Assembly: GCA_023663685.1 (NCBI GenBank) | Contig: JAMPHB010000006.1 | Span: 1 to 64,000 of the forward strand | DNA from: Blautia sp. | GTDB taxonomy: Bacteria; Bacillota; Clostridia; Lachnospirales; Lachnospiraceae | Length of the DNA: 64,000 nt | Direction of reading: 5' to 3' | Shown here: in pieces, positions 50,759 through 59,006 of the stretch | How the letters are laid out: every line of letters starts with the position of its first letter | Position numbering within the stretch: the stretch's first letter is position 1 | Program-made: the position numbers and the translations under genes | The notes under the pieces: generated by a model | Databases searched by the model: none | What the model saw: the letters and a program-made list of their open reading frames with translations, nothing else | Told to the model about the DNA's origin: nothing

Positions 50759-51762
50759 AGATTTCCTCCTTGGTCGCTCAACAGATTTTTAATCAGTGAA
50801 TGGATAATGGACGCGATGGGCCAGATGATCCATGTAATCCACCAGTCGAAGCTCAGAAAGCTCCAGATCAGGTACAGGCATGTCACGGTCGGCCAGTACA
50901 CGGACATAATGGCCTGCGTTGTTTTGCTGCTGTAGTGGGGCACATTCTGCTGGGAGGTGGTGTAGCTGCCGCCCACTGTGCCCTGCTGGTTGAGACGGAG
51001 CAGATAGTTGATGCTTCCCAGTTTCATGGAGCCGAGCACAATGAGAAATACGCCGAGCCCCACAAGGATAAATAAAAAGGCGCCGGAGACGTTATCCCAG
51101 AAAGAGTTGTAGGAATACAGACCGTCCAGCACTATCGACGGAAGGAGGCTGATGATGCACAGCACGACGCCAATCGTCAGAAGCAGCGCATAGGTGGGCT
51201 TGTAGGCTTCGTGAGCCTGATGCAGATATTCCGTCGTGGAAAAATCTGTCACATAGCGCTCGGTCTTTAGGTGATTCCAGCGGCTGACAGATACCCCCGA
51301 GTAGATAAACAGCCCCACGGCAATCGCGATAATGACAAAGAGCGAGCAGCCGCCCAGTATGTTAAACAGATATTCCCTGCTGCTGTATTCGCCGATGGCC
51401 GAGAACAGAATCGGGCCGGTGACGGCGACGATGCACAGCAGGACGCCGAGGGCGGTCAAAAGCGCATGCCTTGCGTAATCTTTTAAGTATTTTTTCACGT
51501 CATCCAGCGACAGCGGCCTGCCGTTTGGCAGGGGATGCTCATGGATAACCCGGTCGATGCCTAAGTCCTTTGCCAGCTCGTCGAGGTTTCCGAACTCGGA
51601 GATTACGGTGCCCACCGCCTCGTTTTCGGATTTCCCTTCTGCTTTCAGCTCCGTATACTTATCCTCCATCATCTGCCAGAGCTCGTTTTTGGCCTTGTAG
51701 ACTTCCGGCGTGTTTGGAAGATTTAAAAACATGGTTTCCAGATAGCTCCTAATTGCTTCCAT
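50755..51762 (-). CDS. HAAS/DUF1700 domain membrane protein
   Basis: 335 residues. The first 80 or so (MEAIRSYLETMFLNLPNTPEVYKAKNELWQ... NLDELAKDLG) form the HAAS signalling domain known from proteins encoded with PadR regulators; a short loop then leads to several membrane helices (about 97-120, 130-155, 195-220, 225-255, 290-325). It overlaps padR by 14 bases and DUF4097 by four, so the three are translationally coupled. HAAS domains are thought to contact PadR or other partners at the membrane, giving a sensor-repressor pair; that link is inference here. GGAGA precedes the ATG. Confidence 0.82.
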   Translation of the reverse strand: MEAIRSYLETMFLNLPNTPEVYKAKNELWQMMEDKYTELKAEGKSENEAVGTVISEFGNLDELAKDLGIDRVIHEHPLPNGRPLSLDDVKKYLKDYARHALLTALGVLLCIVAVTGPILFSAIGEYSSREYLFNILGGCSLFVIIAIAVGLFIYSGVSVSRWNHLKTERYVTDFSTTEYLHQAHEAYKPTYALLLTIGVVLCIISLLPSIVLDGLYSYNSFWDNVSGAFLFILVGLGVFLIVLGSMKLGSINYLLRLNQQGTVGGSYTTSQQNVPHYSSKTTQAIMSVYWPTVTCLYLIWSFLSFDWWITWIIWPIASIIHSLIKNLLSDQGGNL

Positions 51763-52105
51763 TGCAATCTCCTTTCCATTTGATAAAATTCTCCACGACC
51801 TCCTGCGTCAGCCGCCATTCCTCACACTTTTCCCGGTAATACTCAAGTCCCTTCGGGGTGATGGAGTAGTAGGTGCGGCGCTTGCCTGCGGCGTTGTCCT
51901 GGTCGGAGAAGGATGCGATGTAGCCGTTCTTCTCCATGCGGGTGAAGGCGGAGTACAGCGTCGTCTCCTTGATCACATATTTTTCTCCGGACAATTGTTT
52001 GATCTGCTTGGAAATCTCGTAGCCGTAGGACGGTTTTTCCAGCAGGAGGCAGAGGATCATGGTGTCATTGTATCCGCGAATGACGTCGCTTGAGATACTG
52101 TTCAT
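51749..52105 (-). CDS. PadR family transcriptional regulator
   Basis: 118 residues, a winged helix-turn-helix of the short PadR type: MILCLLLEKPSYGYEISKQIKQLSG (winged-HTH start), ETTLYSAFTRMEKNGYIASF and GKRRTYYSITPKGLEYYREKCEEW (wing and dimer helix). PadR proteins repress their own operon and release DNA on binding small molecules or partner proteins. The ATG at 52105 has AAGGAGG upstream. The 12-bp palindrome at 52249-52290, just downstream of the operon promoter, is its likely operator. Confidence 0.92.
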   Translation of the reverse strand: MNSISSDVIRGYNDTMILCLLLEKPSYGYEISKQIKQLSGEKYVIKETTLYSAFTRMEKNGYIASFSDQDNAAGKRRTYYSITPKGLEYYREKCEEWRLTQEVVENFIKWKGDCNGSN

Positions 52106-52122
52106 GGATATCCTCCTTCCTT

Positions 52123-52245
52123 AATACCCCTGCGGGGCATTACAAGTGGAGCAAACCACATAAGAGTCTGCTGAGCAGAGTGGTTTGCGTAGGTAATACC
52201 CCTGCGGGGCATTACAATGGGCAATACCCCTGCGGGGCATTACAA
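52123..52245. repeat. Three copies of a 23-bp palindromic repeat in the padR leader
   Basis: The unit AATACCCCTGCGGGGCATTA plus CAA occurs at 52123-52145, 52195-52217 and 52223-52245 (spacings 72 and 28 bases). Each contains the small dyad CCCCTGCGGGG. Between copies 1 and 2 lies another stem, GCAAACCAC with GTGGTTTGC (52151-52188). The copies fall in the roughly 180-base untranslated leader of the padR operon. Confidence 0.85.
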
Positions 52246-52248
52246 TGG

Positions 52249-52290
52249 TACGACAGACGTTGGTACGTCAATAGTAGTACGTCTGTCGTA
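52249..52290. promoter_or_regulatory. Candidate PadR operator palindrome
   Basis: TACGACAGACGT at 52249-52260 is perfectly inverted at 52279-52290, 18 bases apart, and TACGTC recurs inside. On the minus strand it begins just downstream of the -10 box at 52294, a roadblock position. Confidence 0.6.
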
Positions 52291-52293
52291 GTA

Positions 52294-52322
52294 AATATAA
52301 CAGAGAAGGGTGGAGCTGTCAA
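52294..52322 (-). promoter_or_regulatory. Sigma-A promoter of the padR operon
   Basis: On the minus strand TTGACA, 17 bases, TATATT, directly after the small XRE gene and followed by the candidate operator. Confidence 0.7.
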
Positions 52323-52330
52323 GAGATTTT

Positions 52331-52537
52331 TTATTTTTTATTGTCAGAGAGTCCCAAAATGTAATCTGTACTACAGTGATAGAATTTTGCAAGCTGAATA
52401 ATCACAGATACGGGAACATCCCGTCTTCCCAGCTCATAGTAAGAGTAGGCAACCTGCGAACAGTTAAGATAGGCGGCAATTTCCTTCTGCGTTAAATCAT
52501 TATCTTCCCTTAGATTTCTTATACGTTCAAAAACCAT
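52331..52537 (-). CDS. Small XRE-family transcriptional regulator
   Basis: 68 residues, essentially one Cro/C1-type helix-turn-helix: MVFERIRNLREDNDLTQKEIAAYLNCSQVAYSYYELGRRDVPVSVIIQLAKFYHCSTDYILGL. This compact form is common in mobile elements and as stand-alone regulators of Firmicutes. Its start codon overlaps, on the opposite strand, the apparent start of the acyltransferase remnant, and I see no ribosome binding site, so it may be leaderless or its promoter lies within the remnant. It is AT-rich relative to the padR genes. The target is unknown. Confidence 0.8.
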   Translation of the reverse strand: MVFERIRNLREDNDLTQKEIAAYLNCSQVAYSYYELGRRDVPVSVIIQLAKFYHCSTDYILGLSDNKK

Positions 52538-53234
52538 GCCGAATATAAAAATCGTATTGCCTGAAAAGCCGGTAATCTATTCGTCAAATCATCATTTTAA
52601 GGATAACGGTTTGTGCTCATATCTGGCAACGATGCGACCGTCCTATATTTTGTTTGGCAGTATCCCTCAATTTTATAATACGGTTGATGGAATTTTAGCA
52701 AATATGGTTGGTTCTCCAATTGTTCCAATTGTAAACTATGTTTATGATCCGACCATGCAAATTAACTGTAAACTAAATCCCATACATACCATAATTGACG
52801 AGCCGATTGATATTACCAATTTATCTGAAAAGGAAGGTCTAAAGCGGCTGAGAGATGTCATGGCGACATGGTACTATTTGATGATGGAAAAGTATGGCAG
52901 TCAGATTCGCCGTAAGGAGATGCTGGATTATTATTACGAACGATATATGAAAAATTGTTGGGAGTTGCGACAAAAACCAATGAATCGTGCTATGTTTTCA
53001 ACGCATAGTGCCTTTGAAATATATCTAAAGGATTTGAATAGTATAGTCGCGTGGTATGATTCGAAAATAGAAACATCGTATGATTTTCGTTCTAAGGAAA
53101 TTCATAGACCGGAAGATGTTTTTGAACCAATCACTCATATCCAGAATGTGACGCCGCAAAATATTGGAAATGTGCTTGCGGCTGTGGAGTTGGTTCAGAC
53201 GAGGAGCCAGGAGGATTATCAAAGAAGGTTTTGA
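52536..53234 (+). pseudogene. Lysophospholipid acyltransferase remnant with internal deletion
   Basis: The 232 codons read in one frame and recall a clostridial 1-acyl-glycerol-phosphate acyltransferase-like family: KPVIYSSNHHFKDNGLCSYLATMRPSYILFGSIPQFYNTVDGI at the start, WYYLMMEKYG in the middle and RPEDVFEPITHIQNVTP...EDYQRRF at the end. In relatives as I recall them, roughly 50 residues carrying the substrate-binding FPEG box stand between LANMVGS and PIVPIVNYVYD; here these join directly. The HX4D motif also reads NHHFKDN, with asparagine for the catalytic aspartate. The ATG at 52536 overlaps the XRE start codon and lacks a ribosome binding site. Both catalytic elements are lost, so it is treated as a pseudogene. 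The family is named from memory. Confidence 0.7.
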
Positions 53235-53279
53235 GAATTTCAGAGTATGTAAACCGAAAAGATTACAGTAAATTTAGAG

Positions 53280-53310
53280 AGCGTCACTTGGCAACAAGTG
53301 GCGCTTTTTA
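53280..53310 (+). terminator. Hairpin terminator after the acyltransferase remnant
   Basis: AGCGTCACTTG (53280-53290) pairs with CAAGTGGCGCT (53295-53305), four-base loop, then TTTTAG. Confidence 0.75.
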
Positions 53311-53372
53311 GTTGTTGCAATCCAATTATGTGATAGAAGAGGGAGATAATAAGCTTCGGATAAATCACGGAC

Positions 53373-53401
53373 TTGATTCTGCGCTTGTGTTGCGGTAAAA
53401 T
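53373..53401 (+). promoter_or_regulatory. Sigma-A promoter of the AAA-like ATPase gene
   Basis: TTGATT, 17 bases, TAAAAT, ending 37 bp before the start at 53438. Confidence 0.5.
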
Positions 53402-53437
53402 GTAAGCGTAGGAATTATGGTGAAGGAGCGTGCGGTC

Positions 53438-55099
53438 ATGGATATTCGATTTCCGTTAGGGATTGACAGTTTTTCAGAAGTGAGAGACGGGGATTACTAC
53501 TATGTCGATAAAACGGAAATGATCCGGGAATTGCTGAATAAAGGATTTCAGGCCAATCTTGTCACCCGCCCGCGCCGTTTTGGAAAGACGCTCACCATGA
53601 GTATGCTGGAGGATTTTTTGGATATCCGGCGCGACAGCAGCGCGCATTTTGCGGGTCTGCAGGTCACAGAGGACGAGGGATTCTGCAGAGTATGGATGAA
53701 TCAGTGGCCGGTTTTATTTCTTACATTTAAGGATGTGGATGGCAGGAATTTCCCGCTGGCCTATGAGCGGCTGGAAATTTTACTTTCAGATTTCTGTGTA
53801 AAGAACAGCTATTTGGCTCAGAGCGATTTGGTGAACATGGAGGATCAAAAAGGCTTTCAGAGGCTGCTGGAGAAAAGAGCTTCAGAGGCGGAGCTTGGAA
53901 ACAGTCTGTTTTTGTTGACTCGATTGATGTGTTCCTATTATGGAAAACCAGTGGTTTTATTGCTTGATGAGTACGATGTGCCTCTTGCTAAGGCCAGTGA
54001 GTTCGGCTACTATACGCAGATGCTGGATTTGATTCGGGCGCTTATGGGAAAGGCATTGAAAACAAATGAGTTTTTGAAGCTGGCGGTGGTAACAGGCTGC
54101 TTACGAATTGCGAAGGAAAGTATTTTTACAGGGACAAATCATTTTGTGACTGATGCGATAACGGGGGATCGTTTTAACGAATACCTGGGCTTTACGGAGA
54201 CCGAGGTGAGAAAGCTGCTGGTGGATGCAGGACTTGCTGGCCATGAAGAAGAAATGAAGCGATGGTATGACGGCTATTGTTTTGGGGAGATAGATGTATA
54301 CTGCCCATGGGATGTTTTGAATCATGCATCGGCCTTACAAGGAAATTCTGAAAGGAAGCCGAAGAACTATTGGGGCTCCACGAGCCATAATAATATTATT
54401 TATCAGTTTATCAGCCGGGAGGAGCTGGACGTAAACCAAAAGCTGGAGGCACTTTTGGCGGGAGCCTGTATCTGGGAGGAGATTACGGATGAGCTTACCT
54501 ATGATACATTGCATTCCACGGAAAAGAATCTTTGGAGTCTTTTGTATCTTACGGGATATTTGACACTGGCTAAAGAGGAGCAGAGCTATGAAAACAAGCT
54601 TGCGCTGCGGATTCCAAATGAGGAAGTAAAATCCATTTTTAAAACGGCGATTGTGGAGTGGTTTTATGCATCCGTTCAGACGAAGGACAGGGGAGAGCTG
54701 TTTGGGGCTCTTTGGAGTGGAAATACGGACAGGGCGGCTGTTTTAATCTCCGACATTTTGTTTGAGACAATCAGTTATCACGATTACGCGGAGAGTTATT
54801 ACCATGCGTTTATTGCCGGGATTTTCGCGGGAGCCGGCTATGTCGTGGAATCCAACGCGGAGTATGGAACAGGGCGGCCGGATGTAGTCGTAAAGGATCG
54901 CAAAAACCGCCGGGCGATTGTTATGGAGATGAAGCGTGCCCCATGCATGGAAAAAATGTCTGCTGCATGTGATTGTGCCGTAGAACAGATCAGAGAGAGA
55001 AAATATTGCAGGGGCATTGAACACGGTTACCGGGATGTGACTGCCTATGGAATTGCATTCTATGGAAAGGAATGCATGATGAAAATATTAGAAGAATAA
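53438..55099 (+). CDS. AAA-ATPase-like protein with C-terminal PD-(D/E)XK domain
   Basis: 553 residues from the ATG at 53438 (GAAGGAG upstream; an ATG at 53417 is also possible). The N-terminal half starts FPLGIDSFSEVRDGDYYYVDKTEMI, carries the Walker A variant TRPRRFGKT (43-51) and Walker B VVLLLDEYDVPL, as in the AAA-ATPase-like family (PF09820). The C-terminal part has AGYVVESNAEYGTGRPDVVVKDRKNRRAIVMEMK, a PD-(D/E)XK nuclease-like core (PF08011). Such proteins occur in many paralogous copies in gut Bacteroidetes and Clostridia; their biological role is not established, though ATPase-nuclease pairing hints at nucleic acid processing or mobility. Confidence 0.88.
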   Translation: MDIRFPLGIDSFSEVRDGDYYYVDKTEMIRELLNKGFQANLVTRPRRFGKTLTMSMLEDFLDIRRDSSAHFAGLQVTEDEGFCRVWMNQWPVLFLTFKDVDGRNFPLAYERLEILLSDFCVKNSYLAQSDLVNMEDQKGFQRLLEKRASEAELGNSLFLLTRLMCSYYGKPVVLLLDEYDVPLAKASEFGYYTQMLDLIRALMGKALKTNEFLKLAVVTGCLRIAKESIFTGTNHFVTDAITGDRFNEYLGFTETEVRKLLVDAGLAGHEEEMKRWYDGYCFGEIDVYCPWDVLNHASALQGNSERKPKNYWGSTSHNNIIYQFISREELDVNQKLEALLAGACIWEEITDELTYDTLHSTEKNLWSLLYLTGYLTLAKEEQSYENKLALRIPNEEVKSIFKTAIVEWFYASVQTKDRGELFGALWSGNTDRAAVLISDILFETISYHDYAESYYHAFIAGIFAGAGYVVESNAEYGTGRPDVVVKDRKNRRAIVMEMKRAPCMEKMSAACDCAVEQIRERKYCRGIEHGYRDVTAYGIAFYGKECMMKILEE

Positions 55100-55119
55100 T
55101 ACATTTTTAGGAGAACGAT

Positions 55120-57006
55120 ATGAAGAACCTCAGGAGAAAAGTTACCTTATTGATTTTAGCATTTGCCGCGATTTTTGTGCTGCCTGTGGCAGCCTCAGCG
55201 CAGTCGATTCCCGGCGGCAGCGTGGAGAGCCTGCAGTTTCGCGCACAGTCCGGCACTTTTACCCAGACAATCTATTTTTCGGATGCGGACGAGCTCTGGT
55301 ACAGCTATGTGCCGGAATCTACGGGCTATTATGGCTTTTCCGTGGAGAATGCCGAGCTGGCTGTTTATGACGCTGGCGGGAATATGCTCGACGGCTGGCA
55401 GGGCTTCTTTTTAGAGCAGGACAAGACCTATTATTTTTGTTTTACGAAATGGGAGACCTCTTATGGCGTGGCGACGGTGACGATTGCGCCCGAGGTGGAT
55501 TTTGGCTATGACGGCTCGCTGGGGCTGGCGAAGGAGACATCGCTTTCCCTTGTGCTTTACAATCAGGTGTGGGTGCGGAATATTACATGGAGCAGCAGCG
55601 ATCCCTCGGTGGTGAGTGTGGACGCGCAGGGTGTGGCGACGGCTCTGGCGGATGGCTCCGCCATGATTACGGCCAGCGGGACGACTCTTGCGGGAGAGAG
55701 CTTCACGGCTTATGTGACCATTCAGGTGACTGACCCGGCATTGAACAGGGACGAGCTCTCCATGAATCTTTATACCGGAACGAAGCTTACATGGGGCAGT
55801 GCGGAAGGCTTTTACCAGTGCGAGGATTATATTGTGCTGGTGCAGGGCGTGACGGCGGGAAATGAGATTTCTGTGCGGGTATTAAACGCCGACGGAAAAG
55901 AGACGAAGAAGGTCTATGTGGAGCAGGGCGGTTTTGATTATTACAGTGGCGCGTACGAGCTGCGCATCTACCCGAAGTCGGTCGGAGATTACACGGTGGA
56001 GGTGGGTGTGGCCGGAAAGACGCTCACCTGCAGGCTTCATGTGTACAAGATGTATTTTAAGAGAAACTCTAAGACGGTGGCCGATGGAAAAAGTAAGCAA
56101 TGGCGGCAGTATTACAGTATGCTTGCCATGTATCCGAAGGAGACGACCGTGCTTACCGTGAAGGGCGCAAGCGGAAAAATCAAGTGGACGAGCAGCGACA
56201 AGAGTGTCGCAAAGGTCGATTCCAAGGGGAAAATTACGGCAAAGAATTATGGTTACGCAACGATCACCGCAACATCCGGGGACGCCGCAATCACTTATCT
56301 GGTGGGCGTTTCGGATAAGACGGCGATTACGGCACTCCGCAAATGTTACAGCATGTATGGAAAAACCGAGTATAGTCAGCCGAAGCGAATGAGCGCTGGC
56401 TATGCGGATTGCAGCTCTTTTGTGTGGAAGGGCTATAAGGCCGCGGGCAAGTATCTGGGGAGCAGCAGCTATGCGCTGACGGCGGCGGGGCTGTCCAACT
56501 GGTGCAAGTCGAAGGGATACCGCATTTTTTATGGGGAGGCAGATATTTCCTCGCTGCTGCCCGGCGATTTGATTTTCTGGTGCGGCGCGGATAACGGACG
56601 TACCGACGGAATCTATCATGTGGATCTCTATCAGGGGAATTACACGACGCTCACGGTGGAGCGGGAAAAATGGCTCTGGGGTACGCTCACGAACGTCATT
56701 ATCGCCAGACCCTGCATTCATACGACCTCCGGCGTAACGGTGAAAAATGCGGGCGGGCAGAAGCTGTCCGTTTCATGGAAAAAGCTCTACGGTGTAACGG
56801 GCTATGAGGTCTGCCAGAGCACCAGTCCGAACGGGGACTACAAGAAGGTGGCGACCGTGAAGGGGGATTCTGCGACGAGCTGGACGAGCGGAAAGCTCAC
56901 AAAGGGCAAGACCTACTACTATAAAATACGTCCCTACTGGCGGGCAAACAAGAAAACGTTCCGGGCGGGTTATACCTCGCAGGCTCATGTAAAAGTGAAG
57001 AAATAA
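55120..57006 (+). CDS. Secreted Big2/NlpC-P60-like surface protein
   Basis: 628 residues. A signal peptide (1-28, ending ASA) leads to a beta domain (about 40-125), a bacterial Ig-like Big2 domain (about 140-205, WSSSDPSVVSVDAQGVATALADGSAMITAS), a further beta region, a second Big2 domain (about 340-395, WTSSDKSVAKVDSKGKITAKNYGYATITA), an NlpC/P60-like domain (about 415-520) with catalytic Cys in YADCSSFVWKGYKAAG and His in YHVDLYQGN after LLPGDLIFW, and a C-terminal fibronectin-like domain (about 535-625). It probably cuts peptidoglycan cross-bridges or stem peptides outside the cell. There is no anchor motif. GGAGAA precedes the ATG 20 bases after the AAA-like gene. Confidence 0.85.
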   Translation: MKNLRRKVTLLILAFAAIFVLPVAASAQSIPGGSVESLQFRAQSGTFTQTIYFSDADELWYSYVPESTGYYGFSVENAELAVYDAGGNMLDGWQGFFLEQDKTYYFCFTKWETSYGVATVTIAPEVDFGYDGSLGLAKETSLSLVLYNQVWVRNITWSSSDPSVVSVDAQGVATALADGSAMITASGTTLAGESFTAYVTIQVTDPALNRDELSMNLYTGTKLTWGSAEGFYQCEDYIVLVQGVTAGNEISVRVLNADGKETKKVYVEQGGFDYYSGAYELRIYPKSVGDYTVEVGVAGKTLTCRLHVYKMYFKRNSKTVADGKSKQWRQYYSMLAMYPKETTVLTVKGASGKIKWTSSDKSVAKVDSKGKITAKNYGYATITATSGDAAITYLVGVSDKTAITALRKCYSMYGKTEYSQPKRMSAGYADCSSFVWKGYKAAGKYLGSSSYALTAAGLSNWCKSKGYRIFYGEADISSLLPGDLIFWCGADNGRTDGIYHVDLYQGNYTTLTVEREKWLWGTLTNVIIARPCIHTTSGVTVKNAGGQKLSVSWKKLYGVTGYEVCQSTSPNGDYKKVATVKGDSATSWTSGKLTKGKTYYYKIRPYWRANKKTFRAGYTSQAHVKVKK

Positions 57007-57013
57007 AAGAAAG

Positions 57014-57040
57014 CGGGCTCCTGATGTATGCAGGAGTCCG
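57014..57040. terminator. Bidirectional terminator between convergent genes
   Basis: CGGGCTCCTG (57014-57023) pairs with CAGGAGTCCG (57031-57040) with one G-U pair and a seven-base loop. T-rich tails lie on both sides (TCTTGTT on plus, CTTTCTTTTATTT on minus). Confidence 0.75.
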
Positions 57041-57045
57041 TCTTG

Positions 57046-57387
57046 TTAAGACTGAACATGCTTTATTATTTCGTCGTACTGTGCGTACATTTTCTGCACC
57101 TCGTTCTCCAGCAGATAGTAGTGCATAACATAGGGGACAAGCAGCACAAGCAGGAGCAGGGTGAGTACGGCGGCGCCAATGGATTCGGTCAGAAATACGG
57201 CGAATACTGTAATCAGGGTAAAAATAGCGAAAGCCAGCGTCACCATGAGGTGAATCAGGCGCTCATGCTGGAAAAAGGCTACCTGGATCAGATGCTCCTC
57301 AAGCACAGCGTTCCAGTCGGCGTCCGCAGGGTTCTCCGCAAGGAGGGCGTCTATCCGTCTGCGGTATTCAAGAATTCTTTTTTTCAT
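57046..57387 (-). CDS. Small two-helix membrane protein of unknown function
   Basis: 113 residues. A soluble N-terminus (1-45, MKKRILEYRRRIDALLAENPADADWNAVLEEHLIQVAFFQHERLIH) is followed by two membrane helices (about 46-66 and 70-92) and a charged C-terminal tail with a likely coiled segment (LENEVQKMYAQYDEIIKHV). Its start overlaps the end of nth by 20 bases on the same strand, so it is translated with the repair gene. Similar small proteins appear after nth in related Clostridia, but I know no function. Confidence 0.65.
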   Translation of the reverse strand: MKKRILEYRRRIDALLAENPADADWNAVLEEHLIQVAFFQHERLIHLMVTLAFAIFTLITVFAVFLTESIGAAVLTLLLLVLLVPYVMHYYLLENEVQKMYAQYDEIIKHVQS

Positions 57388-58030
57388 GGGCAGCCTCCTG
57401 GATATTTTTTCTGCAGATATCGTTCAGACAGCACTTATCACAGTAAGGCGTTGTGCGGGCTGTGCAGACTGCGCGGCCATGATCTACAAAGCGGTGGCAG
57501 AGATCGTTTCCCTCCTCTGGCGGAATAAGCTTCCACAGCGCCATCTCCACCTTTTTTGGTTCTTTGATATTGTCCACCAGCCCGATGCGGTTGCAAAGGC
57601 GGATACAGTGGGTGTCAGTGACGATGGCGGGCTTGTGGAACACATCCCCCATAATGAGGTTCGCGCTTTTTCTTCCGACTCCCGGCAGGGCTAAAAGGGC
57701 ATCAAAGTCCTCCGGCACCTGACCGTTATACTTGTCGCGAAGCTCCTTCATGCAGGCACTGATATCCCTTGCTTTGCTTTTTCCGAGGCCGCAGGGGTGG
57801 ACGATGGCCTCAATCTCTTCTACCGGGGCATTGGCCAGTGCGTTTACATCCGGGAATTTTTCATAGAGTGCGGGAACGATTCGGTTGACCCGCTCGTCCG
57901 TGCATTGCGCCGCCAGCCGCACGCTGATCAACAGCTTCCATGCTTCCGTGTACTCTAAAGTACAGTCCGCGCCCGGATATTCTTCCTTCAGGCGGCGGAT
58001 TACCTCCAGGGCAAGCTCTTTTTTTCTCAT
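57368..58030 (-). CDS. nth: Endonuclease III (base excision repair)
   Basis: DNA glycosylase/AP lyase that removes oxidised pyrimidines. 220 residues with the helix-hairpin-helix LPGVGRKSANL carrying catalytic K121, and D139 in VTDTHCIRLCNRIGL. A [4Fe-4S] cluster is expected at C189, C197, C200 and C206. The first spacing is seven residues (CTARTTPYC), one more than the usual C-x6-C-x2-C-x5-C of E. coli Nth; this variant appears compatible with the fold but is unusual. The gene is on the minus strand and overlaps the small membrane protein gene at its 3' end. Confidence 0.95.
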   Translation of the reverse strand: MRKKELALEVIRRLKEEYPGADCTLEYTEAWKLLISVRLAAQCTDERVNRIVPALYEKFPDVNALANAPVEEIEAIVHPCGLGKSKARDISACMKELRDKYNGQVPEDFDALLALPGVGRKSANLIMGDVFHKPAIVTDTHCIRLCNRIGLVDNIKEPKKVEMALWKLIPPEEGNDLCHRFVDHGRAVCTARTTPYCDKCCLNDICRKNIQEAAHEKKNS

Positions 58031-58119
58031 GGGTATGCATCCCTTTCGTATGTATACTATTATTTTAATATATACAATCGTACATTTAGAACTATGATTG
58101 CCACAAATTGTTTCTCTGA

Positions 58120-58980
58120 TTATACTAACTGCATAACTTCGGCTTCCAGTTCTTTAATGTCGTTATCAATCAAATCGGGAAAACAGTCAGATATTTCATC
58201 TATTTTTATTTTACCTAATTTTAAAAGCCTGCGGGCATTTTCCTTTGTTTCTTCATAGCGCTCACTCTTGATATAAGATTTTATAATCTGTTCTTCATCA
58301 AACAAGCTCATCATAATCGTCACAACCTCCTTTTCCCTGTCGAGCAGATATTCTCTTAAAACATTCCTGTCCTTGCATATGCGGATTGTTTCTGTAATCG
58401 CTGCCTTCGTCATTCCATATTGGTTTGTCTGTTCGTTAAAAACTTTACAAAAAATAATATACTGATTGATGATGTCGTCCTTATTGCTTTCGTAAATTAT
58501 CTTTGCTTTTACTTCAATGTCAGTATCCGCGCTTCCAAAAAATTCTTCTGACAAAGATATTATATCGGGTTTTCGCCCTTTGTTTCCGGTAAAAATAACG
58601 TAAAGTTCAGGCTTCGGCATTTTCACCTTTTTGCTCTTGTAATAGTTTTGGCTGGTGCGCTGAAAATATTCGTGATAGCTTTGTGCCAAATACAGAAAAA
58701 CTCTCACTAAAATATTCATCGTCCATGTAGATTGTGCTTCTATGAGAATCATTAGCTTATTGTTGACGATAAAGCCCAGGTCATTATATAGATTGTCGGT
58801 CAGGACATTTTCTATTGTTACATTTGTCAATGAGTCCTCTGTCGCCGCAGTATCTTCCGGGTGAAGAGTTTTATACAGCTTTAACAGATAACTCTTATTT
58901 TGAAAAAGATCAAGGAATACGCTGTTTTTTGCGGTACGTTTTGCCCTGATTTCCTGCGTCTGCTTTGTATCGTCCTGCAT
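58120..58980 (-). CDS. Rpn/PD-(D/E)XK nuclease family protein (transposase-like)
   Basis: 286 residues. The N-terminal part has AKRTAKNSVFLDLFQNKSYLLKLYKTLHPEDTAATEDSLTNVTIENVL and the nuclease core NDLGFIVNNKLMILIEAQSTWTMNILVRVFLYLAQSYHEYF, in which D, E and Q of a PD-(D/E)XK centre are visible. This matches the Rpn/RpnA-type recombination-promoting nuclease family (PF12784). The gene is much more AT-rich than its surroundings and stands alone between nth and the Na/Pi transporter. No terminal repeats were seen, so it is not a recognisable insertion sequence. A C-terminal helical tail (YEETKENARRLLKLGKIKIDEISDCFPDL) is typical of the family. Confidence 0.85.
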   Translation of the reverse strand: MQDDTKQTQEIRAKRTAKNSVFLDLFQNKSYLLKLYKTLHPEDTAATEDSLTNVTIENVLTDNLYNDLGFIVNNKLMILIEAQSTWTMNILVRVFLYLAQSYHEYFQRTSQNYYKSKKVKMPKPELYVIFTGNKGRKPDIISLSEEFFGSADTDIEVKAKIIYESNKDDIINQYIIFCKVFNEQTNQYGMTKAAITETIRICKDRNVLREYLLDREKEVVTIMMSLFDEEQIIKSYIKSERYEETKENARRLLKLGKIKIDEISDCFPDLIDNDIKELEAEVMQLV

Positions 58981-59006
58981 CTTATCACCCTGCCTTTCAT
59001 ACCTTA

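Noticed and set aside
52123-52245. Possible CRISPR array (three identical palindromic repeats)
   Set aside because: Spacings are 72 and 28 bases from start to start, leaving one 49-base gap and one five-base gap, with no regular spacers and no cas genes.
58120-58980. Complete insertion sequence around the Rpn-family gene
   Set aside because: No terminal inverted repeats or target duplication could be found on either side.
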